From Gemmatimonadota bacterium (lineage in GTDB: Bacteria > JAAXHH01): DNA of 64,000 nt. Positions within the stretch are counted from its first letter, which is position 1. The number at the start of each line of letters is the position of its first letter. Where the stretch lies: the NCBI GenBank assembly GCA_009838645.1, contig VXRC01000049.1:62001-126000 (forward strand), written 5' to 3'. Below, one piece after another: positions 9,038 to 17,724 of this stretch. Under the pieces are notes generated by a model. That model was not told the DNA's origin, did no database searches, and saw only the letters and a program-made list of their open reading frames with translations. The translations under genes and the position numbers were made by a program.

Positions 9038-10255
9038 TCAGGCCGACAGGGCGGAAAGGCAGCGGTCGTAGACATCGAATCGCTCGCCTTCCGTCTCCTC
9101 GGGGTCCACCAGCTTGAGCCAGAGGGCGCTGCCGGGCTTTGCCGAGCTGTAGGACCGGTGGCTGCCGATCACGGAGGGATCCTCGCCGTGCCAGGCGATT
9201 TCCCCCTCCTGCATGTAGATGAACTCTCCGCGATAGCGGTCCACGATGTCCTTCCTGTGATCGCGGTAGAACAGACCCTGTTCACAGGCCGTGCGCCGCA
9301 GCGTATGGATCAGTTCGGGCGCTTCATCGGGATCCGAGTCGAAGTGCGCCACCGGGGTCTGGACGTCGCATTCGAAATCTATTTCGTCCAGGTCGACCGT
9401 TCCGAAACCCCGCTGGGCGGCCACCAGGAGGTGATTACGGTCCCTCCGGAACGGCGGCTGTGGCCAGTCGGAGGCCGGATCGTGTCCCATCAGGTAGGCG
9501 CCGCAGGCATCTGTGGCCGTGATCTGGTCGCCGGCGATCAGCACGTCGCCCACGCGCCCTTCACCGCCCCATTCTCGTCCTTTCTGTCCCACGAGTCCGT
9601 CGATGACGTTCAGGCAGGGATTCGTGATCATGGCCAGGTCGGGCAGGACGTAGGACAGGCGAATGGCGTGGTGGAAATACGTTCGGACCCGCCCGCCGGG
9701 AGGAACGATGGGCGGTAGCCCGAAGAGATTCTTCATGCACAGCGTGATGCCCATGAACGAGTGATTCTTCATCTTCGCCACGGAAATGACTTCGTCCGCG
9801 TCCTCGAAGACGCCGCTCAGGATATACCGGTCGAACATGTTCCCGCCGCCCGGCACCTCGTACACCGACCAGGGCGGCCGGTTCGAGTCGTCGTACCTGA
9901 CGTCGAACTCTCGTAGATGGTGGACGTAATTGAACTCGTCGGGCGTCAGCTTGTCCGTGGCGTAAGGATTGGTGTCCGTGGCGTAGATCTCCGCATCGGT
10001 TTGTTCCCGGAGCAATTGCAGCACGGCCCTGCAGACCGCGTCGTCCACCAGTTCCTGCCGGCGCCCCTTGAACCGGACGACGTTGTCCATGGGTTTCATC
10101 ATGTTGAACTTGATGACGATCTTCCGGGCTTTCTCGATGCGCGCCCAGGACTCCGCAAGCGGTTCGGTGATGCGCTTGAGGGTTTCGTAGACGCCTTCGT
10201 AGGGCGTCCGATGGTCGCAGGACGCCGCGCGAACGGTGTATGGCTTCTCCGGCAT
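9038..10255 (-). CDS. DUF362 domain-containing protein
   Basis: I place the start at the ATG at 10255 (MPEKPYTVRAASCDHRTPY), preceded by a GGAG box. A longer open frame upstream runs through the promoter region and into the divergent TRAP gene, so it is rejected. The 405-residue product carries the DUF362 hallmarks HSFMGITLCMKNLFGLPP and PCLNVIDGLVGQKG, and the segment VLIAGDQITATDACGAYLMG. DUF362 proteins are often linked to iron-sulfur proteins, but no ferredoxin motif is seen here. It is the first gene of the minus-strand operon with the MDR dehydrogenase and PhyH genes. No biochemical role can be stated. Confidence 0.8.
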   Translation of the reverse strand: MPEKPYTVRAASCDHRTPYEGVYETLKRITEPLAESWARIEKARKIVIKFNMMKPMDNVVRFKGRRQELVDDAVCRAVLQLLREQTDAEIYATDTNPYATDKLTPDEFNYVHHLREFDVRYDDSNRPPWSVYEVPGGGNMFDRYILSGVFEDADEVISVAKMKNHSFMGITLCMKNLFGLPPIVPPGGRVRTYFHHAIRLSYVLPDLAMITNPCLNVIDGLVGQKGREWGGEGRVGDVLIAGDQITATDACGAYLMGHDPASDWPQPPFRRDRNHLLVAAQRGFGTVDLDEIDFECDVQTPVAHFDSDPDEAPELIHTLRRTACEQGLFYRDHRKDIVDRYRGEFIYMQEGEIAWHGEDPSVIGSHRSYSSAKPGSALWLKLVDPEETEGERFDVYDRCLSALSA

Positions 10256-10618
10256 ATCACGGTCTCCAGACGTTGCGGAATGCGAGGGGATACATTTCAA
10301 GGTGCAATATACATCCACCGGAATCGGCGACAAGGGTAAAGCCCGGCGCGGCCCGGCACGCCCGATACAGCCCGGCGAGGCCGGTGGATCCTGCTTACGG
10401 CATGGACGAAGGCAGTCAAAATGAAAGGCGCGGGCATTTTGGGTTGTATATTTAAAGTCGATGCGGCATATTGAAGACCCCTTTGTCCTGTGATTCCCTC
10501 TCGGGGAAACCGAACCGCCATCGGAAACGCGGTGCGTCCGCGGAAGATGTCCCGGCCTAGCCCGGCCTTGCCCGGCCTTGCCCGGCCATGCTGACCGGGC
10601 ACCGCGGCCAACAGGAAG
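10256..10618. other. Divergent intergenic region, 363 bp, repeat-rich
   Basis: This gap separates the DUF362 operon (minus) from the TRAP operon (plus), so it must hold two promoters. An AT-rich patch at 10438-10460 (TATATTTAAAG) is the best candidate for a promoter core, but I could not match a -35/-10 pair at good spacing. The rest is CCCGG-rich: scattered GCCCGGC motifs at 10338-10380 and a perfect-period 10-bp tandem array at 10551-10590. No gene is supported. Confidence 0.6.
10551..10590. repeat. 10-bp tandem repeat, four copies
   Basis: Four consecutive units CCCGGCC(T/A)(A/T)G run from 10551 to 10590. They end 28-40 bp before the start of the TRAP small permease gene, so they form part of its 5' leader. 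Confidence 0.85.
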
Positions 10619-10630
10619 GTGAACACGGAT

Positions 10631-11209
10631 TTGAACGCGCTTCGAAAATTCGTACGGTTCGTGGACGGGTTGAACGAACGGGTCGGGTCGGTCGTTTCCT
10701 GGTTTACGACGTTGCTCGTCCTGACCGTCTGTATCGACGTGTTTACCCGGTATTTCCTGCGCAGTAGCAGCGTGGCGGTGCAGGAACTGGAGTGGCACTT
10801 CTTCGCGGTGATCTTCCTGCTCGCCTCTGCGTGGGCCCTAAAGCACAACAAGCATGTCCGCGTGGACGTGCTCTACATGAACTTCAAGCCCCGAAACCAG
10901 GCCCTGGTCAATCTCATCGGCAGCCTGCTGTTTCTGCTTCCCTTCGCGGTGATCGCGATCTGGAGCTCCCAGAATTTCGTCCTGAATTCCTTCCGGATCG
11001 GCGAGGTTTCGCCGGATCCCGGCGGGCTGCCCGCCCGTTACATCCTGAAGGCCATGATCCCCCTCGGGTTTTCGCTCATACTCCTCCAGGGACTGGCCCT
11101 GGCGGCACGCTCCCTGGACCGGTTCATCCACGGAGGAGAAGATCCCATGGGCGAAGAGGACGAGTCGCCTCCGAGAGGGCTTTCGGCCAGGGAGGAGGAC
11201 GCGGTTTGA
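10631..11209 (+). CDS. TRAP transporter small permease (DctQ family)
   Basis: The product is a four-helix integral membrane protein of about 192 residues. Hydrophobic segments include VVSWFTTLLVLTVCIDVFTRY and LIGSLLFLLPFAVIAIW, and the family-typical WALKHNKHVRVDVLY sits between helices 2 and 3. I favour the TTG at 10631 because AAGGTGA at 10616-10622 gives good spacing. The GTG at 10619 is almost fused to that Shine-Dalgarno sequence. It pairs with the large permease downstream, with its stop overlapping that start. TRAP systems use an ion gradient to import organic acids or related solutes. The periplasmic DctP partner is not encoded nearby. Confidence 0.85.
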   Translation: MNALRKFVRFVDGLNERVGSVVSWFTTLLVLTVCIDVFTRYFLRSSSVAVQELEWHFFAVIFLLASAWALKHNKHVRVDVLYMNFKPRNQALVNLIGSLLFLLPFAVIAIWSSQNFVLNSFRIGEVSPDPGGLPARYILKAMIPLGFSLILLQGLALAARSLDRFIHGGEDPMGEEDESPPRGLSAREEDAV

Positions 11210-12519
11210 CCGAAGCGATGCCCCTCATCCTTTTCCTGGTCCTCTTCCTGCTGCTCCTGATGGGGTACCCGGTCGCCTTCACCCTGGGCGGCGTGTCCGT
11301 ACTCCTCGGGCTGATGACCTTCGGCGCGGATTTCTTCAACCTGCTGCCCCTGCGCATCTGGGGCGTCATGACGAACTACGTCCTGCTCGCCGTGCCCCTG
11401 TTCGTCTACATGGGCGTCATGCTGGAGAAATCGGGTCTGGCCGAGGACATGCTGGAGACCATGGCCCTGCTCTTCGGCCGGCTACGGGGCGGGCTCGCCG
11501 TGGCGGTGGTGATCGTGGGGGCCTTGCTGGGCGCTTCCACCGGCATCGTGGGGGCAACGGTCGTGACCATGGGCCTGCTCAGCTTGCCCACCATGCTCAG
11601 GAGGGGCTACAGCCCCCAGGTGGCCACGGGCACGATCGCCGCGTCGGGGACGCTCGGGCAGATCATACCGCCCAGCGTGGTGCTCGTGCTGCTCGGGAGC
11701 ATACTCAACGTGTCGGTCGGCGACATGTTCATCGGCGCGGTCATACCGGGCGCGATTCTCGTGGGCATGTACCTCGTGTGGCTTGCCATCGTGGCCGTGA
11801 TCAAACCGGACGAGGCGCCGGCCATGCCAGCCGATGAACTGGCCGCCTTCCGGGAAAGCGGCATGTTCAGGAAGATCATCCGGGCCTTCCTGCTTCCCCT
11901 GGGCCTGATGACCGTCGTGCTGGGCTCCATCTTCGCGGGCATCACCTCGCCGACGGAAGCGGCGGCCGTGGGTGCGCTGGGCGCGACCCTGCTCACCGTA
12001 TTCCAGGGCAAGTTTTCCTATGAAACGCTGAAGGAGGTCATGAAGGAGTGCACGCACATCACGTGCATGGTCTTCTTCGTGCTGGTAGGCGCCGAGGCCT
12101 TCGGTCTGGTGTTCCGGGGCATGAAGGGCGACGCGTACATGACCAGCCTGATCATGGACGCCAACCTGAGTACCTACGCCTTCCTGGCCCTGGTCCTGGT
12201 CATGATCTTCATCGCCGGCTTCTTCATAGATTTCATCCAGATCACCTACATCATCGTACCGGTCGTAACGCCCATCTTCATCGCCTTCGGCGTCGATCTG
12301 CTGTGGCTCGGCATCCTGATCGCGGTGAACCTGCAGACCTCCTTCCTCACGCCCCCCTTCGGGTTCTCCCTGTTCTACCTCAAAGGGGTCGCTCCGCCCG
12401 AAGTGCAGACCCGGCATATCTACAAGGGTATTCTGCCCTTTATCGTGATCCAGCTCATCTGCCTGGGGTGCCTGGTCTACGCTCCGATGCTTGCGACCTG
12501 GCTGCCGGGCCTGCGCTAG
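11206..12519 (+). CDS. TRAP transporter large permease (DctM family)
   Basis: The start is the TTG at 11206, inside the TTGA overlap with the dctQ stop and 7 nt after a strong GGAGGAGG. The open frame extends further upstream only as a shadow of dctQ. The resulting protein is 437 residues, the usual DctM length, with about 12 hydrophobic helices and the family segments GYPVAFTLGGVSVLLGL, GASTGIVGATVVTMGLLSLP and TGTIAASGTLGQIIPPS. It forms the ion-coupled translocation channel with DctQ. With no DctP in the window, the solute cannot be inferred. The gene converges on the gamma-glutamyltransferase operon. Confidence 0.93.
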   Translation: MTEAMPLILFLVLFLLLLMGYPVAFTLGGVSVLLGLMTFGADFFNLLPLRIWGVMTNYVLLAVPLFVYMGVMLEKSGLAEDMLETMALLFGRLRGGLAVAVVIVGALLGASTGIVGATVVTMGLLSLPTMLRRGYSPQVATGTIAASGTLGQIIPPSVVLVLLGSILNVSVGDMFIGAVIPGAILVGMYLVWLAIVAVIKPDEAPAMPADELAAFRESGMFRKIIRAFLLPLGLMTVVLGSIFAGITSPTEAAAVGALGATLLTVFQGKFSYETLKEVMKECTHITCMVFFVLVGAEAFGLVFRGMKGDAYMTSLIMDANLSTYAFLALVLVMIFIAGFFIDFIQITYIIVPVVTPIFIAFGVDLLWLGILIAVNLQTSFLTPPFGFSLFYLKGVAPPEVQTRHIYKGILPFIVIQLICLGCLVYAPMLATWLPGLR

Positions 12520-12533
12520 ACCCCAAACCTTCG

Positions 12534-12569
12534 CCAGGACCCGGGCCTTCACCAGGACCCGGGCCTTCA
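12534..12569. repeat. Perfect 18-bp tandem duplication between convergent genes
   Basis: CCAGGACCCGGGCCTTCA occurs twice without mismatch (12534-12551 and 12552-12569). It fills most of the 57-bp gap between the TRAP large permease gene and the convergent gamma-glutamyltransferase gene. Confidence 0.95.
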
Positions 12570-12576
12570 CTAGCCG

Positions 12577-14220
12577 TTAATAACCGATCGCGCAACCGTC
12601 TTTTCGGGGCTCCGACGCGCCGTGGAGCATGCCGTATTCCGGGTCGATGCGGATCGCCTGGTAGCCGCCGTATCCGTGGGCAGACCGGGATATCCGGTGG
12701 CCCATCTCCTCCAGACGCCGGAAGGCATCTTCGCCGATGCCTTCTTCCACGTTGAGCCGGCCTCCTCCGGCCTCCATGGGCGCACCCGTGGGTTCGGCCG
12801 AACCGAAGTGCTGGAACCGCGGCGCGTCGCCCGCCTCCTGTACGTCCATGCCGAAATCGATCATGCTGCAAAGCACCTGGACGTGTCCCTGCGGCTGCAT
12901 CGCACCGCCCATCAGGCCGAATGTGAGCCAGGGATTCCCGTCCCGGGTCACCATGGCGGGGATGATGGTGTGGAAGGGCCGCTTGTGGGGCGCCAGGGCG
13001 TTGCGGTGCGAGGGATCCAGCGAGAAGAGCTGCCCCCGGTTCTGGATGGGAAATCCCGTGCCCTCCGGCACGATGCCCGATCCGAAACCCCGGAAGATGC
13101 TCTGGATGAACGAAACGACGTTGCGGTCCCGGTCGACGACGGTCATGTAGGCCGTGTCCCCGTGCTGCAGGATGGGATCGCCGGCCGGGACGTCGACTGC
13201 CGCCCTGCGGGGATCGATGCGTGCGCGCTGCCGGTCGGCGTAGTCCCTGGACAGTAGCGCTTCCACGGGTACCTCCGCGAAGGCGGGATCGGCGTAGAAC
13301 ACGGCGCGGTCGGCGTAGGCGAGTTTCTTGGCTTCGATCTGCAGGTGCAGCGTTTCCGCCGACAGGCACCCTGTTTCGGCGAGGTCGTAGCCTTCCAGGA
13401 TGTTCAGCATCTGCAGGGCGGCGATGCCCTGCCCGCTCGGGGGCAGTTCCCAGACCGTGTGGCCCCGGTAGTCGACGCTGACGGGATCGTCCCAGGTCGA
13501 CCCGTGGTCCCGGAAATCCTCAGGGCTGAACAGCCCGCCGACGTCCCGGGAACAGGCCACGACGGCCTCGGCGATTTCGCCTTCGTAGAACGCGTCGCGA
13601 CCGCCCTCGGCCAGGATGCGGTAGGATCGGGCCAGGTCCGGGTTCCGGAACACCGCGCCGGGTTCGGGCGCTTTCCCTCCGGGCAGGTAGACGCGGACGG
13701 ACTCGGGCCACGGCCTCAGCAGCGGTATGGATCCCGCCCAGTCCCTCGCGATGATGTCCGAAACGGGGAACCCATTCTCCGCGTAGTAGATAGCAGGTTC
13801 CAGCACCTGCCTCACGGACATGGTGCCGAAGCGGTCGAGGAGGCAGGTCCAGCCGTCCACGCAGCCGGGTACGGACCAGTTCAGCGGACCGATACCGGGC
13901 ACGTATTCGTGGCCCAGCCCGGTGTAATAGTCGATCGTCGCCGCGTAGGGCGCTCTTCCGCTCGCGTTGAGACCGGTCAGCCCGCCGCTTTCGGCCTCCC
14001 GGACGATGGCGAACAGGTCGCCGCCGATACCGCAGGACATGGGTTCCACCACGCCGAGTACCGCGTTGACGGCGATGGCGGCGTCAATGGCGTTACCGCC
14101 GGATTTGAGGATCTCGATGCCGGCCTGCGCGGCCAGCGGCTGGCTCGTGGCCACCATGCCCCGGGGCGCCATGACGACCGAGCGCCGCGAGCCTCGATAG
14201 GTATGGGGATCGTATCTCAT
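12577..14220 (-). CDS. Gamma-glutamyltransferase family Ntn-hydrolase (YwrD/oxamate-amidohydrolase-like)
   Basis: I place the start at the ATG at 14220 (MRYDPHTYRGSRRSVVMAP), giving 547 residues; the open frame continues upstream without family similarity. The self-processing nucleophile is Thr356 in HGDTAYMTVVDRDRNVVSF. The N-terminal SGGNAIDAAIAVNAVLGVVEP and GIGGDLFAIV are family signatures. The GDTxYxTVVD form, instead of the TTHxSVVD of classical GGT, points to the YwrD/HpxW subgroup, so amide hydrolysis of a small metabolite is as likely as glutathione breakdown. No clear signal peptide is seen, so it is probably cytoplasmic. It is the last gene of the kynU operon. Confidence 0.85.
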   Translation of the reverse strand: MRYDPHTYRGSRRSVVMAPRGMVATSQPLAAQAGIEILKSGGNAIDAAIAVNAVLGVVEPMSCGIGGDLFAIVREAESGGLTGLNASGRAPYAATIDYYTGLGHEYVPGIGPLNWSVPGCVDGWTCLLDRFGTMSVRQVLEPAIYYAENGFPVSDIIARDWAGSIPLLRPWPESVRVYLPGGKAPEPGAVFRNPDLARSYRILAEGGRDAFYEGEIAEAVVACSRDVGGLFSPEDFRDHGSTWDDPVSVDYRGHTVWELPPSGQGIAALQMLNILEGYDLAETGCLSAETLHLQIEAKKLAYADRAVFYADPAFAEVPVEALLSRDYADRQRARIDPRRAAVDVPAGDPILQHGDTAYMTVVDRDRNVVSFIQSIFRGFGSGIVPEGTGFPIQNRGQLFSLDPSHRNALAPHKRPFHTIIPAMVTRDGNPWLTFGLMGGAMQPQGHVQVLCSMIDFGMDVQEAGDAPRFQHFGSAEPTGAPMEAGGGRLNVEEGIGEDAFRRLEEMGHRISRSAHGYGGYQAIRIDPEYGMLHGASEPRKDGCAIGY

Positions 14221-14245
14221 GGTCTTCAATGGCTCCGTTCGTAAC

Positions 14246-15100
14246 TCATCCGCTCGAAATTCCTCCGCGTAAGTGGGTCTCGGCGTTGTGCCGGGGCGCG
14301 TATCCAATCTCTTCCTTCGGCGTCTGTATGTCGAAAATGTTGTACGTGTTGTCCGAAATGACGAAATAGTGCCGCGCGGGAGGCAGCGTGCCGGCGAGAT
14401 GGGCCGTATAAGCGGCATGGACCATGGCCGCCGCATCCTGCTGGTGACACCAGACGGCGAAATACCCGGGCTCCTCCGTGATGGGCGTGTTGACGGGGTT
14501 CACGCCGCCCCAGCGCGTGGCCACCGCGCCGCAGCCCCGTACTGCCGCCCGTTCCACCCAGGCCTCGACATAGGCCTTCTCGTGGCCGTAGTCGTTGATC
14601 GGGCAGGCGGGCAGGTGCGCGGAGATCGGATCAGGCCATTCCCGGATCGAATCAAACTTTCGTTCCGCGATCAACGCGTACGCGCCCGATTCGAAAAAGT
14701 GATAGGCGTCGTCCACCGCGTGCACGGAACTCGAACCCACGATCATCGGCCGGTGGTCCGGAGGGCCCGGTCCGTCCGGTCCGCCCGGTCCGCCCGGACT
14801 ACCCAGGTCCAGCACCGATTCGAACACCAGGTCCGTCATCGCGTTCATGGCGGCGAGATCGCCCTGACGGGCCAGGTAGACGACGAGATCGAACCCGGGG
14901 AGCATGGCCCGGAATCGATCCGGTTCTTCGACGATGTTCAAATCGACGAAGCGTCCCTGGGCGCGACCCTCGGCCCGGTCGGGCGCCCCGGGCAGGTCGA
15001 TGCAACAGAAGCGGTATCTCCCGTCCATCCCCGGCAGGTACGTCCGGAGTCCGGACCCGATCGTCCCCCTGCCCCCGATGAGCAGCGTGTTAAATGCCAT
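14246..15100 (-). CDS. NAD-dependent epimerase/dehydratase family protein
   Basis: The start is the ATG at 15100, preceded by GAAGGGA, giving 284 residues. It is an extended short-chain dehydrogenase fold: LLIGGRGTIGSGL is the Rossmann glycine motif and YGHEK is the YxxxK catalytic pair. Between the fourth strand and the catalytic region it has a Gly/Pro insert (GSPGGPGGPDGPGPPD) encoded by a 9-bp tandem repeat. The reaction is unknown; relatives act on sugars and uronates. It sits between the iron alcohol dehydrogenase gene (11-bp gap) and the GGT gene (25-bp gap) in the same operon. Confidence 0.75.
   Translation of the reverse strand: MAFNTLLIGGRGTIGSGLRTYLPGMDGRYRFCCIDLPGAPDRAEGRAQGRFVDLNIVEEPDRFRAMLPGFDLVVYLARQGDLAAMNAMTDLVFESVLDLGSPGGPGGPDGPGPPDHRPMIVGSSSVHAVDDAYHFFESGAYALIAERKFDSIREWPDPISAHLPACPINDYGHEKAYVEAWVERAAVRGCGAVATRWGGVNPVNTPITEEPGYFAVWCHQQDAAAMVHAAYTAHLAGTLPPARHYFVISDNTYNIFDIQTPKEEIGYAPRHNAETHLRGGISSG
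14766..14797. repeat. 9-bp tandem repeat inside the epimerase gene
   Basis: (C/T)CCGGTCCG is repeated at 14766, 14775 and 14784, with a partial fourth copy. It encodes a Gly-Pro-Gly/Asp-rich loop on the minus strand and keeps the reading frame. Confidence 0.85.
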
Positions 15101-15111
15101 GCGGCTTCCCT

Positions 15112-16275
15112 TCAGTAGGCTTCCAGATAAAGCGATTTGATTTCGTCTGCCGTGGGCACGCGCGGATTGTTCTGCGGGCTCCCCGAAGCGAGGGCGTCGT
15201 CGGCCATCTTGTCCAGCGCCCCGGTCAGGGCCGCTTTCGAGATTCCGCAGTCCCTCAATCCGGGTATTTCGACTGTATCGTTGAGTTTTCGCAAGCCATC
15301 GATGAGCAGATCGCAGGCGCGGCACGCATCGTCCCCTTCCCCCGCCCAGCCGAGCTTCCGGGCCAGTACCGCGTATCGTTCAGGCGCCGCCGGCGCGCTG
15401 AACCGGGTGACCGCCGGCAGCAACACGGAATTGCTGAGGCCGTGGGGTAGATGGAAGACCGCGCCCAGGGGCCTGCTCATGCCGTGCACGAGGCAGACGG
15501 AGCTGTTGGAGAAGGCCATGCCGCCCAGTGAAGCGGCTTCCATCATGCCGCCTCGGGCTTCGTGGTCGCCGGGATGCTTCCAGGCCCGTACCAGGTGCCT
15601 GCCGACGAGGTCCACGCAGGAAAGGGCGAGGGCGTCCGTCATCGTGACGTTCTTGCGCGATACATAGGCCTCGATACCGTGGGTCAGCGTGTCCACGCCG
15701 ACGTTGGCCGTCAGCGGACGGGGCATGGACAGGGTCAGCGTGTAGTCGACGAAGGCCGCCGCGGGCAGCAGATGGGCATCCAGGATCATCATCTTCACGT
15801 TGCGCCGCGTATCCGTGATGACCGTCACCCGGGTCATTTCGCTACCCGTTCCGGCCGTCGTGGGAACGGCGAACAGCGGCACGCCGGGCCGGGGAATCCG
15901 GTGATAGCCCGCGTATGCGGACAGGGGTCCGTCGTTGGCGGCCATGACCGCGATGGCTTTCCCCGCGTCTATGCTGCTGCCGCCGCCGACCGCAATGACG
16001 ACTTCGCAGCCGTTTTCGTTGAGCAGGGCGAGCCCTTCCTCGACGTTCACGTCCGTGGGCTCGGGGGTCACGCCGCCGTAGACGCAGGCTTCTATGCCCG
16101 CCTGGCGGCATCGGTCCACCATGCGGGCGGGCAGGCCCTGTTCGACGAGGTAGGGATCGGAGACCACCAGCACGTTTTTCAGTCCGGCGCGGACGGCCTG
16201 GGGGGCCGCTTCGTCGAATGCGCCCGCACCACTGAAGATGATCGGAGGGATATTGATCTGCACGGGACCGTTCAC
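15112..16275 (-). CDS. Iron-containing alcohol dehydrogenase
   Basis: This 387-residue group III dehydrogenase has the NAD-binding GGGSSIDAGKAIAV motif, the PTTAGTGSEMT motif, and metal-ligand regions NVGVDTLTHGIEAY and VHGMSRPLGAVFHLPHGLSN, where Asp and His residues bind Fe2+. It oxidises or reduces an alcohol/aldehyde pair using NAD(P). The substrate is not evident. It lies 2 bp after kynU and 11 bp before the epimerase gene in one operon, which suggests a role in the same catabolic route. Confidence 0.92.
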   Translation of the reverse strand: MNGPVQINIPPIIFSGAGAFDEAAPQAVRAGLKNVLVVSDPYLVEQGLPARMVDRCRQAGIEACVYGGVTPEPTDVNVEEGLALLNENGCEVVIAVGGGSSIDAGKAIAVMAANDGPLSAYAGYHRIPRPGVPLFAVPTTAGTGSEMTRVTVITDTRRNVKMMILDAHLLPAAAFVDYTLTLSMPRPLTANVGVDTLTHGIEAYVSRKNVTMTDALALSCVDLVGRHLVRAWKHPGDHEARGGMMEAASLGGMAFSNSSVCLVHGMSRPLGAVFHLPHGLSNSVLLPAVTRFSAPAAPERYAVLARKLGWAGEGDDACRACDLLIDGLRKLNDTVEIPGLRDCGISKAALTGALDKMADDALASGSPQNNPRVPTADEIKSLYLEAY

Positions 16276-16277
16276 CG

Positions 16278-17546
16278 TCAGGTAACTCCCTTGATGACGG
16301 CGCTGTACTGCCGGAATGAACCGGACTGCACGACCTCGCGCAGCGCGTGTACGGCCGTGTGCAGTTCTTCGTAGGTCGTGTAAAGCGGAGCGATGCCCAG
16401 CCTGATGTTGTCGGGCATGCGGAAATCGGAAATCACCTGTCTTTCCTCCCGGATCGCCTGGTCGATGCGATATCCTTCGGCATGGCCGAAGGAGACGTGC
16501 GACCCCCGGCGTGCGCCGTTCCGGGGTGAATTCAGCGTGAATCCGAGGGGCGCCAGTTCAGACGCCCAGAGGGCGACCAGGTATTCGGACTGGCTCAGCG
16601 ACTTGGCGCGCGCGGGCTCCACGCCGGCTTCGAGCGCGAGATCCACGCCGGGTTCGATCATGGCCAGGGAGAGGACGGACGGCGTGCCCGTCAAATAACG
16701 GTCGATGCCGGTCGCCGGTTCGAATTCGGTATCGAAATAGAACTGTTTCCGGTGGCCGAACCAGCCTGAAATCGGATTGTCCAGCCTGGCCTGCAGGTCT
16801 TCGCGGACGTAAAGGAACGCCGGAGCCCCGGGCCCGCCGTTCAGGTACTTGTACGTGGAACCCACCGCCAGTTCGATGCCCAGGTCGTGGCAAGCCATGG
16901 GTACGACGCCGGCGGAGTGACTCAGGTCCCACAGGATCATCGCGTCCCGGCCGTGGGCGATCCCGGTGATCCGCGCCATGTCGTACAAGTAACTGGACTT
17001 GTACATGACGTGGGAGAGGAGCACCAGGGCGGTGTCGCCGTCGATGGCCCGGTCGAGGGCCTCCTCGGACACGGCAAAGCCGTTGTCCACGGGGAGTACG
17101 ACCAGTTCGTACGCGGGATCGAGCAGATCCGCCACGGCCTTCAGGATATAGATGTCGGACGGGAAGTTCACGCTGTCGGTTACGATGCGGCGCCGCCCGG
17201 GCCGCTCCTTCAACGCACCGGCAATCAGCTTGAAGAGGTTGACCGACGTCGAGTCGGCGATGATCACCTCGTCGGGCCGGGCGCCGATCAGGCCGGCCAG
17301 CTTGCCGCCGATACGCCTCGAAAGCCCCATCCATTCGTCATTCCAGGCCCGTATGAGCCGGTTCCCCCACTGATGACGGATCAACCGGTCCATCAGGGGG
17401 ATGGCGTCCCTTGGAACCCGCCCGAGGGAATTGCCGTCCAGGTATATCAGTCCGGGATCGTCGATCAGAAAGCGATCCCGGAACCCGCCCAGGTCATCGC
17501 GGCGGTCCAGTTCTCGCGCGTACTCGAGCGACGGGTCGAAATCCAA
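16278..17546 (-). CDS. kynU: Kynureninase
   Basis: This 422-residue PLP enzyme of the aminotransferase class V fold cleaves kynurenine to anthranilate and alanine. The N-terminus has YLDGNSLGRVPRDA, typical of kynureninases. WDLSHSAG gives the PLP-ring aspartate (about D207). The Schiff-base lysine is K233 in GSTYKYLNGGPGAPAF, and SGWFGHRKQFYFD also matches the family. Length is normal. It is the first gene of a four-gene minus-strand operon (kynU, iron alcohol dehydrogenase, epimerase, GGT-like). No tryptophan dioxygenase or kynurenine formamidase gene is present in the window. Confidence 0.93.
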   Translation of the reverse strand: MDFDPSLEYARELDRRDDLGGFRDRFLIDDPGLIYLDGNSLGRVPRDAIPLMDRLIRHQWGNRLIRAWNDEWMGLSRRIGGKLAGLIGARPDEVIIADSTSVNLFKLIAGALKERPGRRRIVTDSVNFPSDIYILKAVADLLDPAYELVVLPVDNGFAVSEEALDRAIDGDTALVLLSHVMYKSSYLYDMARITGIAHGRDAMILWDLSHSAGVVPMACHDLGIELAVGSTYKYLNGGPGAPAFLYVREDLQARLDNPISGWFGHRKQFYFDTEFEPATGIDRYLTGTPSVLSLAMIEPGVDLALEAGVEPARAKSLSQSEYLVALWASELAPLGFTLNSPRNGARRGSHVSFGHAEGYRIDQAIREERQVISDFRMPDNIRLGIAPLYTTYEELHTAVHALREVVQSGSFRQYSAVIKGVT

Positions 17547-17675
17547 ACACCTACCTCCACGGGCCGTGGTGTCGCGGGAATGCGGCTGAATGGTTGGCGG
17601 AAAAGGAAAAACCGGAATGTATACGGAGGGGGAGGCCGGGACAAGTGGAATGTCAACGCCCTGTCGCGCGGCCCG

Positions 17676-17724
17676 TGCTCATCGGCTGGCCCGCCTGGTC
17701 ATGCTCATCGGCTGGCCCGCCTGG
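17676..17724. repeat. 26-bp tandem duplication
   Basis: A 23-bp core beginning TGCTCATCGGCTGGCCC occurs at 17676 and again at 17702. The second copy runs into the 3' end of the SanA-like gene and the first lies just outside it. Confidence 0.9.

Noticed and set aside
9038-10798. 586-residue form of the DUF362 protein
   Set aside because: The extra N-terminal frame runs through the promoter region and into the start of the opposite TRAP gene and shows no family similarity. The ATG at 10255 has a ribosome site.
10792-12519. 575-residue form of the TRAP large permease
   Set aside because: The first 138 codons are a frame-shifted shadow of dctQ. The TTG at 11206 follows a strong ribosome site and gives the normal length.
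12577-14436. 619-residue form of the gamma-glutamyltransferase-like protein
   Set aside because: The upstream extension overlaps the epimerase gene and does not resemble the family.
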